64,000 nucleotides of DNA from Cladophialophora immunda (GCF_000835495.1 NW_015622541.1:5332001-5396000), one strand, 5' to 3'; counted from the stretch's first letter, positions 22,592-34,107 are shown. The notes: generated by a model not told the origin, from the letters alone. A program made the numbers and translations.

Positions 22592-25500
22592 ATGGCTGCT
22601 GTTGCATTAGATGCATCTTTGACCAATGTCCTTAAGTATGTTTGGAGATCGCAGGTGTTGTTCCTTCTCACACTGACTCTCATAGTTCCTTGGATCTGGA
22701 CAAAGTGCCGGAGAAATTGAAATGCACGCGCTGCCACAACTTCAACCTGAATCCATACAAGACGTCTTGTTGCGATGTCGGCATCTGCGAATCATGTTAG
22801 TGGCAGTGTGATCTCTTCCTCTTGGCATTTGACTCACACTAGACAGGCTTCACCACTACTCGCGGCTCCAGTTGTCCCAAATGTGAACACAGACCGTTTA
22901 CCGACGACATTTGCAAGCCAAGTAAAGCCATGCAAAAGACCATCAAGGTTTATCTCAAGGCGCAAGAGAAGACGAAAGTGGACGAGCGGGCCAAATCCGA
23001 CGGACAAGATGAGGCTCTCCTCCCGCCAGATGCAGGCAAACCCGCGGTGAATGGCGGCAGCCAGGCAGACGGGGTTGCAGCAGGAGTGACAGAGGAGCAG
23101 CAACCAGTAGACGGGGCAGAAAGTGAGGAGACACCTGCTGTAGACGTCCAGCCGTCAATCGAGGTAATCGCCTGACTCACCATCCTCTATGACCACCTTT
23201 TCTGATCTTCTCTTTAGGAACCGGACCCCGAGCAAGCCGATAACGACGACGATATCGAGATCCAGGTGGAAGCAGAGGACGAGAGTCTGCAACCACTTCC
23301 CACCCGAGTGAAGAGCACAGAAGACACTTCTCAATCCCAATCCGCCAATTCGTTCGAGACGAGACCGAACTCACAAGATGTGAACAAAAGTAACACAGAG
23401 GGTTTCAATGGCATGGACTTTTCAAACATGATGAATGGGTTCGGCAACATGGATTATAACCAGATGATGCAAATGATGACGGCGAACGGAATGGGCTTCA
23501 ATCCAATGATGGGTGAGTTCGACCACTGTTCTCACAAAGCGCAACAACACCTTTCTAACCGTGCTTGCAGGAATGCCTATGGGAATGAGTCCAATGTCAG
23601 CTGGCATGTTTGGCGGATTTGGCGGTCCAAACGGAGGCGGCATGAACATGAATGGGATGAATGGCATGAACATGGCTATGAACTACAATGCCAACCAAGG
23701 AATGTATGGCTGGGACGGCCAGAACAACAATATGTGGCAGAATAATAATGCAAATGCATTCTCGAATGGCATGGGCAATGACTTCGGTTCCAACTATGGT
23801 TTCAATATGGGCTCGTCTGGCAACTTTCAACAGCCCTATGCCTCTGGTGATTTTCAAAATGGCTACTACGGCCGCGGCTATGGCAGAGGCCGTGGCCGTG
23901 GCCGTGGCGGCTTTACGAGAGGCCGTGGTAACTTCAATCAATACTCTCAATACCATCAGCAGGGGTATCAGAACTGGTCTGGCCAGAAACAATTCGATAA
24001 CCACAATGTGCAGTCTCACACGATGCAGACCGACTCCACCGAAGCTGCCGCCGATGAGGAACGCGCCGACCACAACCACGATCTTGTTGACGAGAGTCAT
24101 GAAGATGATGAATTTGCTCCTGGTGGTCAGGAAGAAGTTCAAGAGGCCCTTGGGGAAGACTACCAGAAGCCCATCAACGTTGAGAAGACCACAACCACTG
24201 CCTCTACTCCTGAAGCTTCTGCTGCTGCAGATGATGACGTTGTGAAAGAGGCAAAATCTGCACCAAAGGACGAGTCTTTGGAAGCTGATAAAATGAATGT
24301 GACTGCCAGGCAGGACGACGCGGACAAGGTCCAACCGCCGGTTTCCGAGCTGGTGAAAACTGCTTCACCACCAGAAAAGCCAATACCGGAAGCATACAGT
24401 GAGGATTTACAAGGTCCGATGCCACCGCCGTCGGCGCCACTTGGGCCTTCGGCTCAATACGGTGATCATGGCTTCCGCGCTCGAGGACACGGTAGATTCT
24501 CCTCTCGCGGTCGTGGCTCGATTTCGATGCCAAATGGTCATATTGCTCCACCAGTAAAGCCGTTCCCACAAAGCGCTTCACCTATGGAACCAAAGGGAGT
24601 GGGCGTTGTCGGTGCACCAACGGGTCCTAGAGCGATGCGTGAACCAGCTGGACCAGGGAGGCCACCTTCGCGACCTGCGGCATCCGGGTTTCAAATCATG
24701 GGAAGAGCATCTATGGTTGCCTCTCAACGTTCAGAGTCTCGAGATGTCGAGAGAAGTCGTAGTAAGACCCCTGATAAAGACAACGACAGGCCTAGACGGC
24801 AATCCGTACAGGACAAGTACGCCAACGCCAGATATGAAGGGGACGAGCAAGACGAGTCGGACTATCGCGACTCTGACAAGCCATCCAGGAAATCGTCAAG
24901 ACGAGGTACTCATGATGATTATGAGAGGCACGAGCGCGAAACTTCCTATGCCGATTCGGATTCTGGAGATTACAAGTCATCTTCGCGACGCAGTCGAGGC
25001 GACAAGGAGCGAGCATCAAAGCAGCACTCATCCCGCTCCTCGCGGCGACACCACGACGAAGATCTTAATGGAGACCACGAGATGGGCGACTACGACGATT
25101 CGACAAGGTCAACTCGAGACGGCTACGAGGTAGAAAGTAGGAGCAAACACCGGAGTAGCAAGTCCTCTCGATACGACGACCGAGATCGGGATAGGGATCG
25201 AGACCGAGACAGAGACCGAGACAAAGATCGTGACCGTGATAGAGATCGTGAGAAGGTGCGGACCAAAGACCGGGATCGGGAGCATCGAGACGACAAACAC
25301 AGAGATCGCGATCGTGACCGTGACCGTGACCGCGATCGCAAACGCTCTCGACATGATCGCCACCGCGAAGACGTCGACAAGCATCAAGAGTACGACTACG
25401 ACTACGACCAACAGCAGGATGAGGCCGCGGAAGAACCCGAGTCGCGACATCGCTCTCGGCGTCACAAGAAAGAGCATCGTCGCGAAGCCGAGGATCCGAA

Positions 25501-25816
25501 CGGCATGGATAGCTCAATGGTCAATGGTCGCTCACAGTCCCATCGCTCCAGTGGCACTGTAACGCCAGCACCAACACAGTCAATGTCGGCTTCCGCTCAA
25601 CCAGAAGAGAAAGACCCCCACACCCTCGAGCGCGAAGCAAGGAACCGTGAACGTATGCTCAAGGAACAACAGCGGCGAGAGAAAGCGGCCAAACAAGCTT
25701 CGTCCTCAGGCGGCGGAAGCACGGGTGGGAGACGAGTCACGTACAAATACGAGGAGGATCTCGAAAGGGGCCTGGTTGAGGGCGAGAGGGAAAGCCATGG
25801 GAGACGGTGGAGGTAG
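22592..25816 (+). CDS. RBBP6/Mpe1-like C4C4 RING protein with prion-like, RGG and RD-repeat regions
   Basis: Five exons were inferred: 22592-22635, 22686-22795, 22847-23163, 23218-23512 and 23571-25816, giving about 1,003 residues; all four introns are 50-58 nt with GT...AG ends. The N-terminus carries a RING-like module with paired cysteines at 28/31, 43/44, 49/52 and 61/64, and no zinc-binding histidine. The spacing CC-x4-C-x2-C resembles the C4C4 RING of RBBP6/Mpe1, as does the following AMQKTIKVYL. Next come an acidic linker, a Met/Asn/Gly-rich stretch (about 230-350), an RGG box (GRGRGRGRGG) and a C-terminal Arg/Ser and Arg/Asp region with about 20 RD dipeptides. This composition suggests a nuclear RNA-processing E3-like factor that forms condensates. 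A fungal family annotated 'RING finger protein Znf1' may be the orthologue; that name is from memory. Confidence 0.82.
25181..25345 (+). repeat. Coding hexanucleotide-type repeat encoding Arg-Asp dipeptides
   Basis: Two stretches inside the last exon of the RING gene alternate CG(N)/AGA and GA(C/T) codons, encoding runs of RD dipeptides with occasional K and E. Synonymous codons are mixed, so the repeat is kept at the protein level and not only by DNA slippage. Confidence 0.85.
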
Positions 25817-26045
25817 TACCGCCGCTGCCACGGTGTCGACTGTGCCTGGAGAAGGCTTGGAGCATGGCATCCTGATGTACCGCAACTACAGCGAGGATCA
25901 GAATGTTGCTGCTGACGATCCTCTCCTCTTCTTCCTCCGCCTCCACGTCCTCCTTGTTTTATTGTCCTTGCTCTCTTTGCGCCTGGTTCGGTTCGGCTCG
26001 GTTCTCAAAAGCAAGGGTCGGGTCCGATGTATGTGCTACTAAGCT

Positions 26046-26071
26046 GGATGGATGGGTGGATGGATGGATGG
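26046..26071. repeat. GGAT tetranucleotide microsatellite
   Basis: An imperfect run of GGAT units lies in the 3' intergenic region of the RING gene. Confidence 0.85.
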
Positions 26072-26210
26072 CACGTACCTACTTTTTTACTTATTCTTCA
26101 TGCGTGTCTTTTTCGTCAGCTCCACGGTTTTCTATCGTTCTTCCTGGTCACGAACGAGGTTGTACCGAGTACGGCTCAAGGACTCCCGCGACGCAAGCGA
26201 TGGCGTACGC

Positions 26211-26240
26211 GGATGGAATGGGATGGGATGGGATGGGATG
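26211..26240. repeat. ATGGG pentanucleotide microsatellite
   Basis: About five head-to-tail ATGGG units follow a related GGATGGA start, outside any coding region. Confidence 0.85.
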
Positions 26241-26531
26241 GCCTCTATCGAGGAGATGGTTGCAGATTGAATGTTCGACAGATATTCGATTTCAAGGCTC
26301 CAATTCAAAAGTCAAGTCAAATCAACTCACGCCCGAATTCCAGTTTCAGTTTCGGACTCTTGCTCGCTAGTCGCGATCATGATATCCTTCGTACCCCCTT
26401 GTGCGTTCGACTCTTTTTTAAGTCAAGTAGCTAACTAGTAACTACCTATCAACGGGCTCGTAATCCAGCCTCTTGGTTCTTGGCTGAGGATGTACACATA
26501 GCATTGCATAAGCGGGTGCGAGCGTGAAACA

Positions 26532-26554
26532 TGCGCGCGCGCGTGTGTGTGTGT
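26532..26554. repeat. Alternating purine-pyrimidine run (CG)n(TG)n
   Basis: A run of CG dinucleotides passes directly into TG dinucleotides about 40 bp downstream of the STAND gene stop. Such alternating runs can adopt Z-DNA in vitro; here only the sequence is seen. Confidence 0.8.
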
Positions 26555-26594
26555 CAGATCTCAAGTTTCAGTCCTCCGTATTTCCCACGCCGCC

Positions 26595-29500
26595 TCATTT
26601 GGCCTGGTCATACGCCGCCCCGACCTTGGCCTTGAGGTGCGAGAAGCGCACAAGGATGCGGTCCACCGGGTTCGACTTGCGGCGCTGGGCAGCATCGCCC
26701 TTGACCGCCGGGGGGGAGAGCGAGGGCGAAGACGGGCCCGACGAGGAAGAAGGAGATGATCCGGCGGGTAGATTGCTGACCGAGACGCGCTGCGGTTTGA
26801 CGTTGTTGGGCAACCCTCCGATCTGCACTGCTTGGGGCCACGGACGCTGCGGTGGCTGCGGGAGCTTGTACGTCTGGATCTTGTAGCTCATGGTGTGCAG
26901 CGGCGCCGACTTCGGGTGTCCATGGTCCTTCTCCTGCGCGGGTTTGCGGCGGGGTTTGCTCAGGATCTCCTCGATCTTCTTGCCCAGTCCCGCGGCCTCC
27001 TCGTACCGGTTCTGCCACCTGAGACTGTCGGCCAGGCTCTCCATCGCGAGGATGGTCGCCGGGTGCTCCTCGCCGAGGGTTGTCTCGCGGACTCGGACGA
27101 CCTCTCGCTCGAGGACTGCTGCCCTGGCAGCGTTGTTCTCCGGGTCTTGCAGTTTGTACAACTCGGCGAGATCGAACATGCTGATGAGCGTCTCCAGGTT
27201 TTCCGCGCCCAGGACCTGCCTGCGAATCTCCAGCACTTCCTCCAACAATGCCTTGGCTTCGTTATATCGGCCCAAGTGGGCGAGAGTGACGGCCAGGTCG
27301 CGCGTAGCCCGAAGCGTGTCCGCGTGTTGTCTGCCAGGATTGATTTGGCTCTTCTCCGTCACGGCGAGCAGCGTGTTGTATGCGTCCTCGAACTTTCCTT
27401 GAAGGCCATCCAATGCCGCTAAATGGCGACGTGCCCGGAGCATGGCAGGATCAGTCTCCTTCACCCCCGATTCAGCAGCCTTCAGGCCCTCCACCTGCAC
27501 CTCCTTTGCGGCCTCAATCTGCCCTTGCTCAAGAAGGATCCGAGACAGACTGGTATAGCTCGCTAGCGTCGAAGCATTATCTGGCCCAAGGGCTTCCTTC
27601 CAGTTGATGATCGACTGACGGGCCATTTCTTCGGCTCGAGCATGATAGCCCTTGACCCGGAAGAAGGACGAGGAGTGGTATTGCAGTTCAGCCTTGGTTC
27701 TGGTCCCTGCCTTCGACTTGATCTCCACGTCCAAGACTACTCGAACATGAGGGAGGTAGACTTCGCACTTTTCCCAATCCTCGTGCTCACCAGGAGGAAA
27801 CACCCTGGCAACCGCAAACAGTGCCTTTTCTGCCCATGTATCTGCGGCGCTCTGACTTGCCAGCCAATGCCGAGTAACCAACTGAACCATATGCTGCATG
27901 CTGTAAGCTCGATGCTCTTCACCAGCGACAATCGCATATGTCTCTTGGATCAGGGAGAATGCTTTCAGGAGCCCCAAGGCGTCTTCAAACTGCGTGTCAG
28001 AGGTATTCTCGTACTGACTTGTAATGAGAGTGTCGAGGACGTCGTTTCGATCCAAGAAAGCCATCAGAGACAAAATGTCGGCAGCAAGACAATTTTGTTC
28101 TCGGATTTGCGTGAAGGACATCTGCCATGTAGCCGTGACGGATCTGTCTACGCCTTTGACGTCCCGAGCAAGGATATCAAGGGCGTTTGCTCGTTTCTCA
28201 AACATTTGTAAAAAGTCGCTGATCCTCATCGAGTTCTTCGATATGTATGCGGCTGCTTGACTCATTGCCAGTGGTACCCTTTCGAGACAATGGGCCAGTT
28301 TTTCGAAATCATCCCGTGTATATTGGTCCCCGTGGAGGATCTGTGCCAGCATGTCTACCGATTCAGATAGGTCCATTGCCAGTATCTGGTGGTTGATTGC
28401 ATCCAAGGCTTCACCGACGTTCTTGTCTCGTGCGGTGATCAGGAGCGCACCGTGTTGACAACTGGGAATGTAGTCTGTCACTTTCGCCGCGAAGGTCTCC
28501 TGGTTCTGGTCTGCTGGGCGGTCCTGGAACATGCTCACATCGTCAGCATTTTGTAGGATCATCAGCCACTGTCCGCAGACCCTCTCCCGACTGAGCCACT
28601 CGCTGACCACAGCCAGCTTGTCTACTTGGTGGGAATCGGCACCAGGGATGTCGAGTTCCTTAGCCAGCAGCAGGTATGACTGATGGAATTTTTCGCGGCT
28701 GTTGGCGTGGACCCAGAATATCGAGACTTTCTCGTAGTCGTTCCGGATCCTGTACGCATACTTGAGCGCGATCTGTGTCTTTCTATGCCCGTTAGTGCTG
28801 TCGCTGTTCCGTCTTCTCGACCTGAAAGGAGGGAACGAACCCGACTCCGCCGAGTCCATATAAGGCCACTCTCCGCTGTGATCCAAGTCGAGGTTCTAGA
28901 TACTCATCCAACTTCTTCAAAGCCGCCTCGCGCCCTGAGAATCGTGGATTTTCCGCATATGGAACAAGCCCTGGGCATCCTGTCAGCCATCGAGAAGGGT
29001 TTTCTCCAGAAAGCTCAAGTTGGCATACATTTTCCCCTTCCAGCTGCAAAAGCATCTTGCGAGTCTCGAAACATCTCTTCTCTGAACTTCTTCACGGCCT
29101 GATTGGCAAGTTTGACAAGGTTGTCTATGACAGACCTGTACGCTGGACTTTCTCGGCTGTCAAACTTGCAAATACTTCGGTGATCAGCTTCAACACCAAT
29201 AATAGTCTCGATATCGTCGTCGAGTCCAAGTGTAGCTGACTCTCGATCTACTATCTATCTCATGTTAGTATTCTCGAAACAACATAGACATAAGACCAAA
29301 TACGAACCAGCCCAAGTCGCCCCATGTATCTTTCTTCATAAAAGCTCAGAATCTTATATCTCTTAATTTGGTTCTTGAAGTAGCCACGAAGCTGTTCTGA
29401 TAAGATGGAGTTTTTCTGTAGATGGTCTAGAAACGTATTCTTCGAGTTGCCTGTCACCAACTTCGCGATTTCAGCCGCAACGCTGCCGAGCCTAGCATGT

Positions 29501-30094
29501 TCGCCGCCTCGATGCGGAGTAGCGAAGAAAGCAAGTCCGAAAGTTGCTTCGCAGATGTCCTTAAAGGTGTCACTGAGCCCTGCCTGGACAAGCGCCTGAT
29601 CCGGTACTAGAGTCAGCCTGAGAAGGACTGTGAAGTACTCGAATAGTTAAACTACTCGGGCCAGAAAATTGACGATATGTCCGTCTATGACGGGATCTTC
29701 CGCTGGGTTGCAGTTCCAGCAGTCGCTTATAGTCTTGAAGCCTTTGAAGGATGCTTATTCAACTTACACTCTTTACAACAATTCCTCCGAGGCTGTGGGC
29801 AAGAAAGAGAATTGGTCTGTGGGGCGGATTGATCTTGTCTCTCTCTCTGTTCAACCGATTCAGCAGGTTCTCAGCCTGTTCTTGGACCCCAGCTGAGGAA
29901 GTGTCAAAGAGCACGTTGGAGTTGTAACCAAACACCATGACTCTCGCTCTGACGCCGCTTTCCTCTAATGCGTGTGGGAGGAATTCTTTAAGCCAGAATG
30001 TCCCATCTGGTGCAGTCCAAGTCTTGTAAGCGTGGGACTCGGTATTGATCGGGTTGAGGCCGTGCACAGCGACAATGCTCAATGTAGTCAGCAT
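26595..30094 (-). CDS. STAND/NLR-like protein: alpha/beta-hydrolase (lipase-like), NB-ARC and TPR domains
   Basis: Five exons were inferred: 30094-29768, 29595-29308, 29254-29029, 28970-28841 and 28782-26595, giving about 1,052 residues. The hydrolase domain (1-about 245) has VHGLNP, FGYNSN, nucleophile Ser101 in AHSLGG, FFATPHRGG, and plausible acid/base Asp208 (IVDRES) and His230 (ADHRSICKF). WLVPYAENPRFSGRE (from 281) links to an NB-ARC ATPase: Walker A GLGGVGKT (319-326, split by intron 4), Walker B-like LMILQNADD (Gln401 where Asp is usual), ALLITARD, and VPLAMSQAAAYI. YSMQHMVQLVTRHWL (about 618-632) is the winged-helix end. About five diverged kinesin-light-chain-type TPRs follow (690-940), then a Pro/Ser-rich basic tail. 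Fungal STAND proteins act as cytosolic receptors in non-self recognition and regulated cell death; that role is inferred from architecture. Intron 1 (172 nt) is long for this genome; the start could also lie further upstream. Confidence 0.85.
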
Positions 30095-31672
30095 ACCAGT
30101 CAGTCACCGCCGCAGGGGAGAAGCTTCCGCTCACTCCAAATTTGGCCTGTTCGGGCTATGGATCGTGGCAAGGAAATCATGGTATTTCGTATCCTGTCGC
30201 GACTCAGTCTGTTGTCCGACAGCTCGCGCCAGGGAGGACGATGTAGTCGGAGCCAGTGGAATCTAGACTCATCCTTACCATATTCAGACAGAGACACTCG
30301 GGACTCTAGGCTTGCAGTTCGATCCTGCAAGGCTGCGCAAGGTCTCTCGGCGAAGAGAGTTGGCTGCCGTCGATAGTCAACAGGTGCGGTGTCAGGGACT
30401 CGACGCGGCATAGATGTGTTGGCGGGGCTTTCTTCGCGCAGCCCAGGTCCGGACAACGTCGAACTCCTCTACCTCAACCCAGAGAATCGAGAGTCGAAAA
30501 TCGAAAATCGAGATTGAATATGCCTTGGGCAGGCACCCAGCAGCGCCCGCCCCGCACCTCGGTGGTGGTGGTGTTCATCGAGCTCCATTGATAGATACAG
30601 AACGGAACAGTACCCAGCTGCCGTCTGGAGCTGTAAGGCGCTATCTCTCCGTACTGCAGCAGCACCCAGTTGTAACAGGCAAGAGGTTCACGAGGAGGGC
30701 GCTGGAAGAAGTTTAGTTCCTGGGGCCGAGGAATCGCTTCAGGTTATTCAACCATTATTACTAAGTGCACAGCATCCACCAGGTGGCCAGCTTGACCAGA
30801 GTTCTCCCCGGTTCGCGGTTAGTCGCCGCAAACGACGGGTTTAGCTCTTCCCCTCGAGAAACTATGAGTAATGCTGCAGCGGAACAGCTGTACCTGCTCA
30901 GATGCCTGGATGGTCATGAAATGGCCAACAGGTACCTCGTGAGGCTGGGGTCGGTCTCAGGCAACCACTCTTTTCCCTGTCTCGATCATCCTCTCGGCCA
31001 CAAGACCAAACCTCATTTGAGCGGTTCTTGCACCCTGCCTGGCCCCATACGCACTGAGCACCATTGGCTCTTCTTCGGTGCGCTGTCAACATAGCCGGAG
31101 TTGGCTAACCTTACTGCACGCTTGTTGCTCCTTTGGGCCCATGCCAGCCACCGTCCATTTCCTCGTGGTCCTTGCTCCACGCATTCGCAGGACCAGCATT
31201 GGATTGTGAGGCGTCGCGTTCCCTGCAAACGAGAAGAGATAGGTAGGAGAGGTGTCATTGACCGGACCAGCCATCTCCTCTTTCACCGAGGGCAACGCCC
31301 GATCCCCATCTCTTGACAAATTGTACAGAAAACACTTGCTCCGCACATACACTCTCCGTGGTCTTTCCGCGGCATTCGGGTCGGCCGAAGTCAACTTCGC
31401 GGGATCTTCGAGAGAAAAATGAGCCTGTGTTTCTATCAAGTTATTTGCCAAGATATAAAGCCACGTCGAGGTATAAGGATAAAGGAAAAGTCAGAAGAGG
31501 TGTTGCCATATGCCTCCCACTACTCCATAAGAAGTGTCGAGGGCGGAGATCGGGCAGGGCGTTCCATCTGAGCGAGCAGTCGGTCTCGGATAGGAAGTGG
31601 TGCTGATATCTTTCATGGACCTCCCCGCAGCTGATGAACAACTCACCCACGCAACTCATTCGTCTTGCCTTG
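30095..31672. other. Region upstream of the STAND gene; no supported gene
   Basis: About 1.6 kb lies between the STAND start and the stop of the acyltransferase gene, both minus strand. Several open frames of 70-120 codons exist on both strands, but none has a recognisable domain or a clear splice partner. The part near 30.1-30.5 kb is the presumed STAND promoter, or could hide an upstream exon. Confidence 0.5.
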
Positions 31673-32833
31673 TCATCGCTTTCGAGACCTCGTCCACATG
31701 GCGATAAACTCGACTTTCTCTTTAACTCCCAGTCCCACTCTCTTGACACGTCCTAACCTCGCCAGGGCCTCGGCAATTCTGTCCAAGAATGCTCTTTCCT
31801 CCTTGGTGATGGAAAGTTCTTGGTCTTCGAGGCCACTACCAACAAGCGTGTCTGCATCGCTGCTGGCTCCCCCGTCTGACGAAACTAGCGTGTCGAAATA
31901 GTTTGCAGTGTAAGAAGATGAAACCTTTGCTGCGATGGCAGACTCCGGATCTGAGGACTTTTTGCTATTATACACTGCCTCGGCAATGCGGATGCGGAGA
32001 CAATGGGACGGTTTGCTGCAGAGATTCCAGAGGAAGGTCAGGTAAGCGTGCGGGATGGGTGTCGTGACATCTGCAGGGCTGTACCGGAGGGAAACGGGAA
32101 ACACTTTTGTCCGCGGAGGGGTTGCTAGAAGGCTTGGACTCATGGGCAGTATGCCTCTTCCGTTAGTTGTGGTGCATTCTGGAAAAACCACCACGACGCG
32201 GCCTGGATTTTGTTTCAACATTGTTTCGACGTCCATTAGTCTGGAGCCGGGTGGTGGCGCCAGCTTGGGGTGACAGAAGGTCCGGCGGATGGCTGTAAAC
32301 AAAGAGATGGGTTCCACCAGCCTCGTGTAAGGATAGGTGGCAGCAAACACCGGGTCGAAAATGGCGGCCAGATACAGCGGATCAATGGGTGAAGCGCTTG
32401 ATGAAGCAATTACCGAGCCTTCTTGAGGAATTCTCGTCTTGTTTTGGGCAAGAGACCTTCGCGACATCAGCACGTGCTTCAGCGACCGTCATGTAGCCAT
32501 ACCCTTTCTTGACCCCGTCGATTTGTAAATCAATCCACCATATTCCAGGTATGCCCAGGATGCACCACAAAGAAGCCTTTCTGCCCAGGATACCGATCGG
32601 CATCCATTGTAGAATGAGGAAGTATGAGAGCGCAAAGACCAGAAGCAGAGGCACACGACAGACGAAGAGGAATATGTGCAAGGGCAAGGCGAACCCAGCA
32701 GGCTCGGTCGGAATGGGAAGGAATGGAGCGATGCCGGAACCTGTGGATGAAATCAGATCAGCGCCCCGATCCATCTGTGTCTTTGTTCCGAGAAGACAAT
32801 ACCTTTGTCACGGAACTGCGAGAACTTTTCCAT
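31673..32833 (-). CDS. Glycerolipid acyltransferase-like protein (Loa1/Vps66-type, PlsC superfamily)
   Basis: Three exons were inferred: 32833-32803, 32740-32503 and 32456-31673, giving about 350 residues; introns are 62 and 46 nt. The joined N-terminus reads MEKFSQFRDKGSGIAPFLP, and the second junction gives VKKGSLAQNKTR. A membrane-embedded pair of hydrophobic segments lies at about 29-70 (LHIFLFVCRVPLLLVFALSYFLIL and SLWCILGIPGIWW). The acyltransferase core shows SASPID at 110-115, where PlsC enzymes have HX4D, and FPECTTTNGRG, matching the PEG(T) motif. S. cerevisiae Loa1 is an ER/lipid-droplet lysophosphatidic acid acyltransferase of similar size, so a role in phosphatidic acid and triacylglycerol synthesis is likely. 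Ser110 in place of the catalytic His makes activity uncertain. The C-terminus is a soluble helical extension. Confidence 0.85.
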
Positions 32834-34107
32834 TTTTTTTTCCTTTGGGTTTAGACAGGTGGTACAGGGTCCTTGGAACGGATCGCAAAAGCGCCGCAAG
32901 AGTGTCAAATGCTAGAAACGCGAGGAGAGTACAGGTGCACCATGGCAAATAAGAGCTTGAGTGAGAAATGATTGAGCGGTCATCTGGTCATATTGTGCGC
33001 GGCTGGACCGACACCAGGCGACTCAGGTGAGGTACCGGTACCTTCGCGGTCAAGGTTTGATAAACGAGAGGCGGACCAAAGTGCAAGGCTTCCTAGACTG
33101 CGGCTGCGGATGGCACTGTGTGGATACGGGATGCCATCAGAGTGCAGTGTTTGGGCAATGGAATCATGGAGTAGTAGTGGTACGAGTGGGAATCGAAGGT
33201 GAGAAAAACGCAGCACATGCCATTGCAGCCCAACCCATGACATGCGAGGCGTTCAAGCCGCTTGGCACCCACCACCGCGGTCCCTCTTTCACGTCTTCTC
33301 CATACAACTGGGACAAGCACGACAAGGCAGGGTACTTTCTGTGCGCATGTACGATGTACTGCTACTGGTGCTATACTTGCCGCCCCTGTCCGTGTCTGTC
33401 CGCGTATCTGCGCACCTCACTCTTTTCTGGTGGGAAGCGCGGGTGTGAAGCAGGGCAAGAGGCCATGTGAGTGAGCGGACATGTGAAGCTGTCCCAACAT
33501 TTCGGTTGATTCGGCTCGCCACACCATCGCATCAACCCCCTACTCGCGTCCCATTTGGGCGCAGAGGCTTTGTTCACCATCGCCAACACCCCATGGCATG
33601 TGGCATGGCGGACATCATATCCAGGGCATCCATCGACCCACCTGTAGCTTTGCCTGGGCGAGCCTTGCATGGAGGGCCAGCCTCATCCGAGAGCGGAGTT
33701 ACAATGTCACAATCCTCACCAACATCTGCTTCTAGCATTCTAACGATAGACCTTTGATTTGCCTTCCCCAGGGTCAGGTACTGATGGATCAAGTCCGCTT
33801 TCGATGTTGGAAGGCGCCGTTCATGATCCCCAGATCACAATGCATTGCCCGTTATGGAAACTGCCATGGACAACAGATATTTCCTGACATTGCGCAAAAG
33901 CGCCCTATTTGTCGTGGTATTCACTCAGATGAGCCAATTTTACACTGACCGCGCCCGATGTGAATCATCTCAACCAGGAACCAAGTCGATGTTCCATCTC
34001 TAGAAAACTTGAGATCGTGCCAGCGTGACGAAGGGATAGCATGCTCATCAAGACGAGATCAGCCACCGATTAGCGACCGCCCAGGACGAAATCTCAGCCT
34101 TGCAATC
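32834..34107. other. Intergenic region upstream of the acyltransferase gene; no supported gene
   Basis: This stretch of about 1.27 kb is flanked by the divergent acyltransferase (-) and small disordered protein (+) genes. Overlapping open frames of 70-150 codons on both strands around 33.0-33.8 kb show no domain, signal peptide or splice-linked continuation. Confidence 0.45.

Larger units (their letters stand above)
25817..26594. other. Convergent intergenic region rich in simple repeats
   Basis: About 0.78 kb lies between the stops of the RING gene (+) and the STAND gene (-). It holds three simple repeats listed separately (GGAT, ATGGG and CG/TG runs). No coding region was recognised. Confidence 0.6.

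Noticed and set aside
30100..30456. 118-codon minus-strand frame considered as an upstream exon of the STAND gene
   Set aside because: It could not be joined in frame with plausible splice signals, and the hydrolase domain already starts sensibly at the ATG at 30094.
31086..31451. 121-codon minus-strand frame between the STAND and acyltransferase genes
   Set aside because: No domain match and no exon partner; it could be the 3' region of the acyltransferase gene.
33027..33670. Overlapping frames of 99-147 codons on both strands
   Set aside because: No recognisable fold or signal peptide, Cys/Tyr-rich and different in each frame; no splice-linked continuation.
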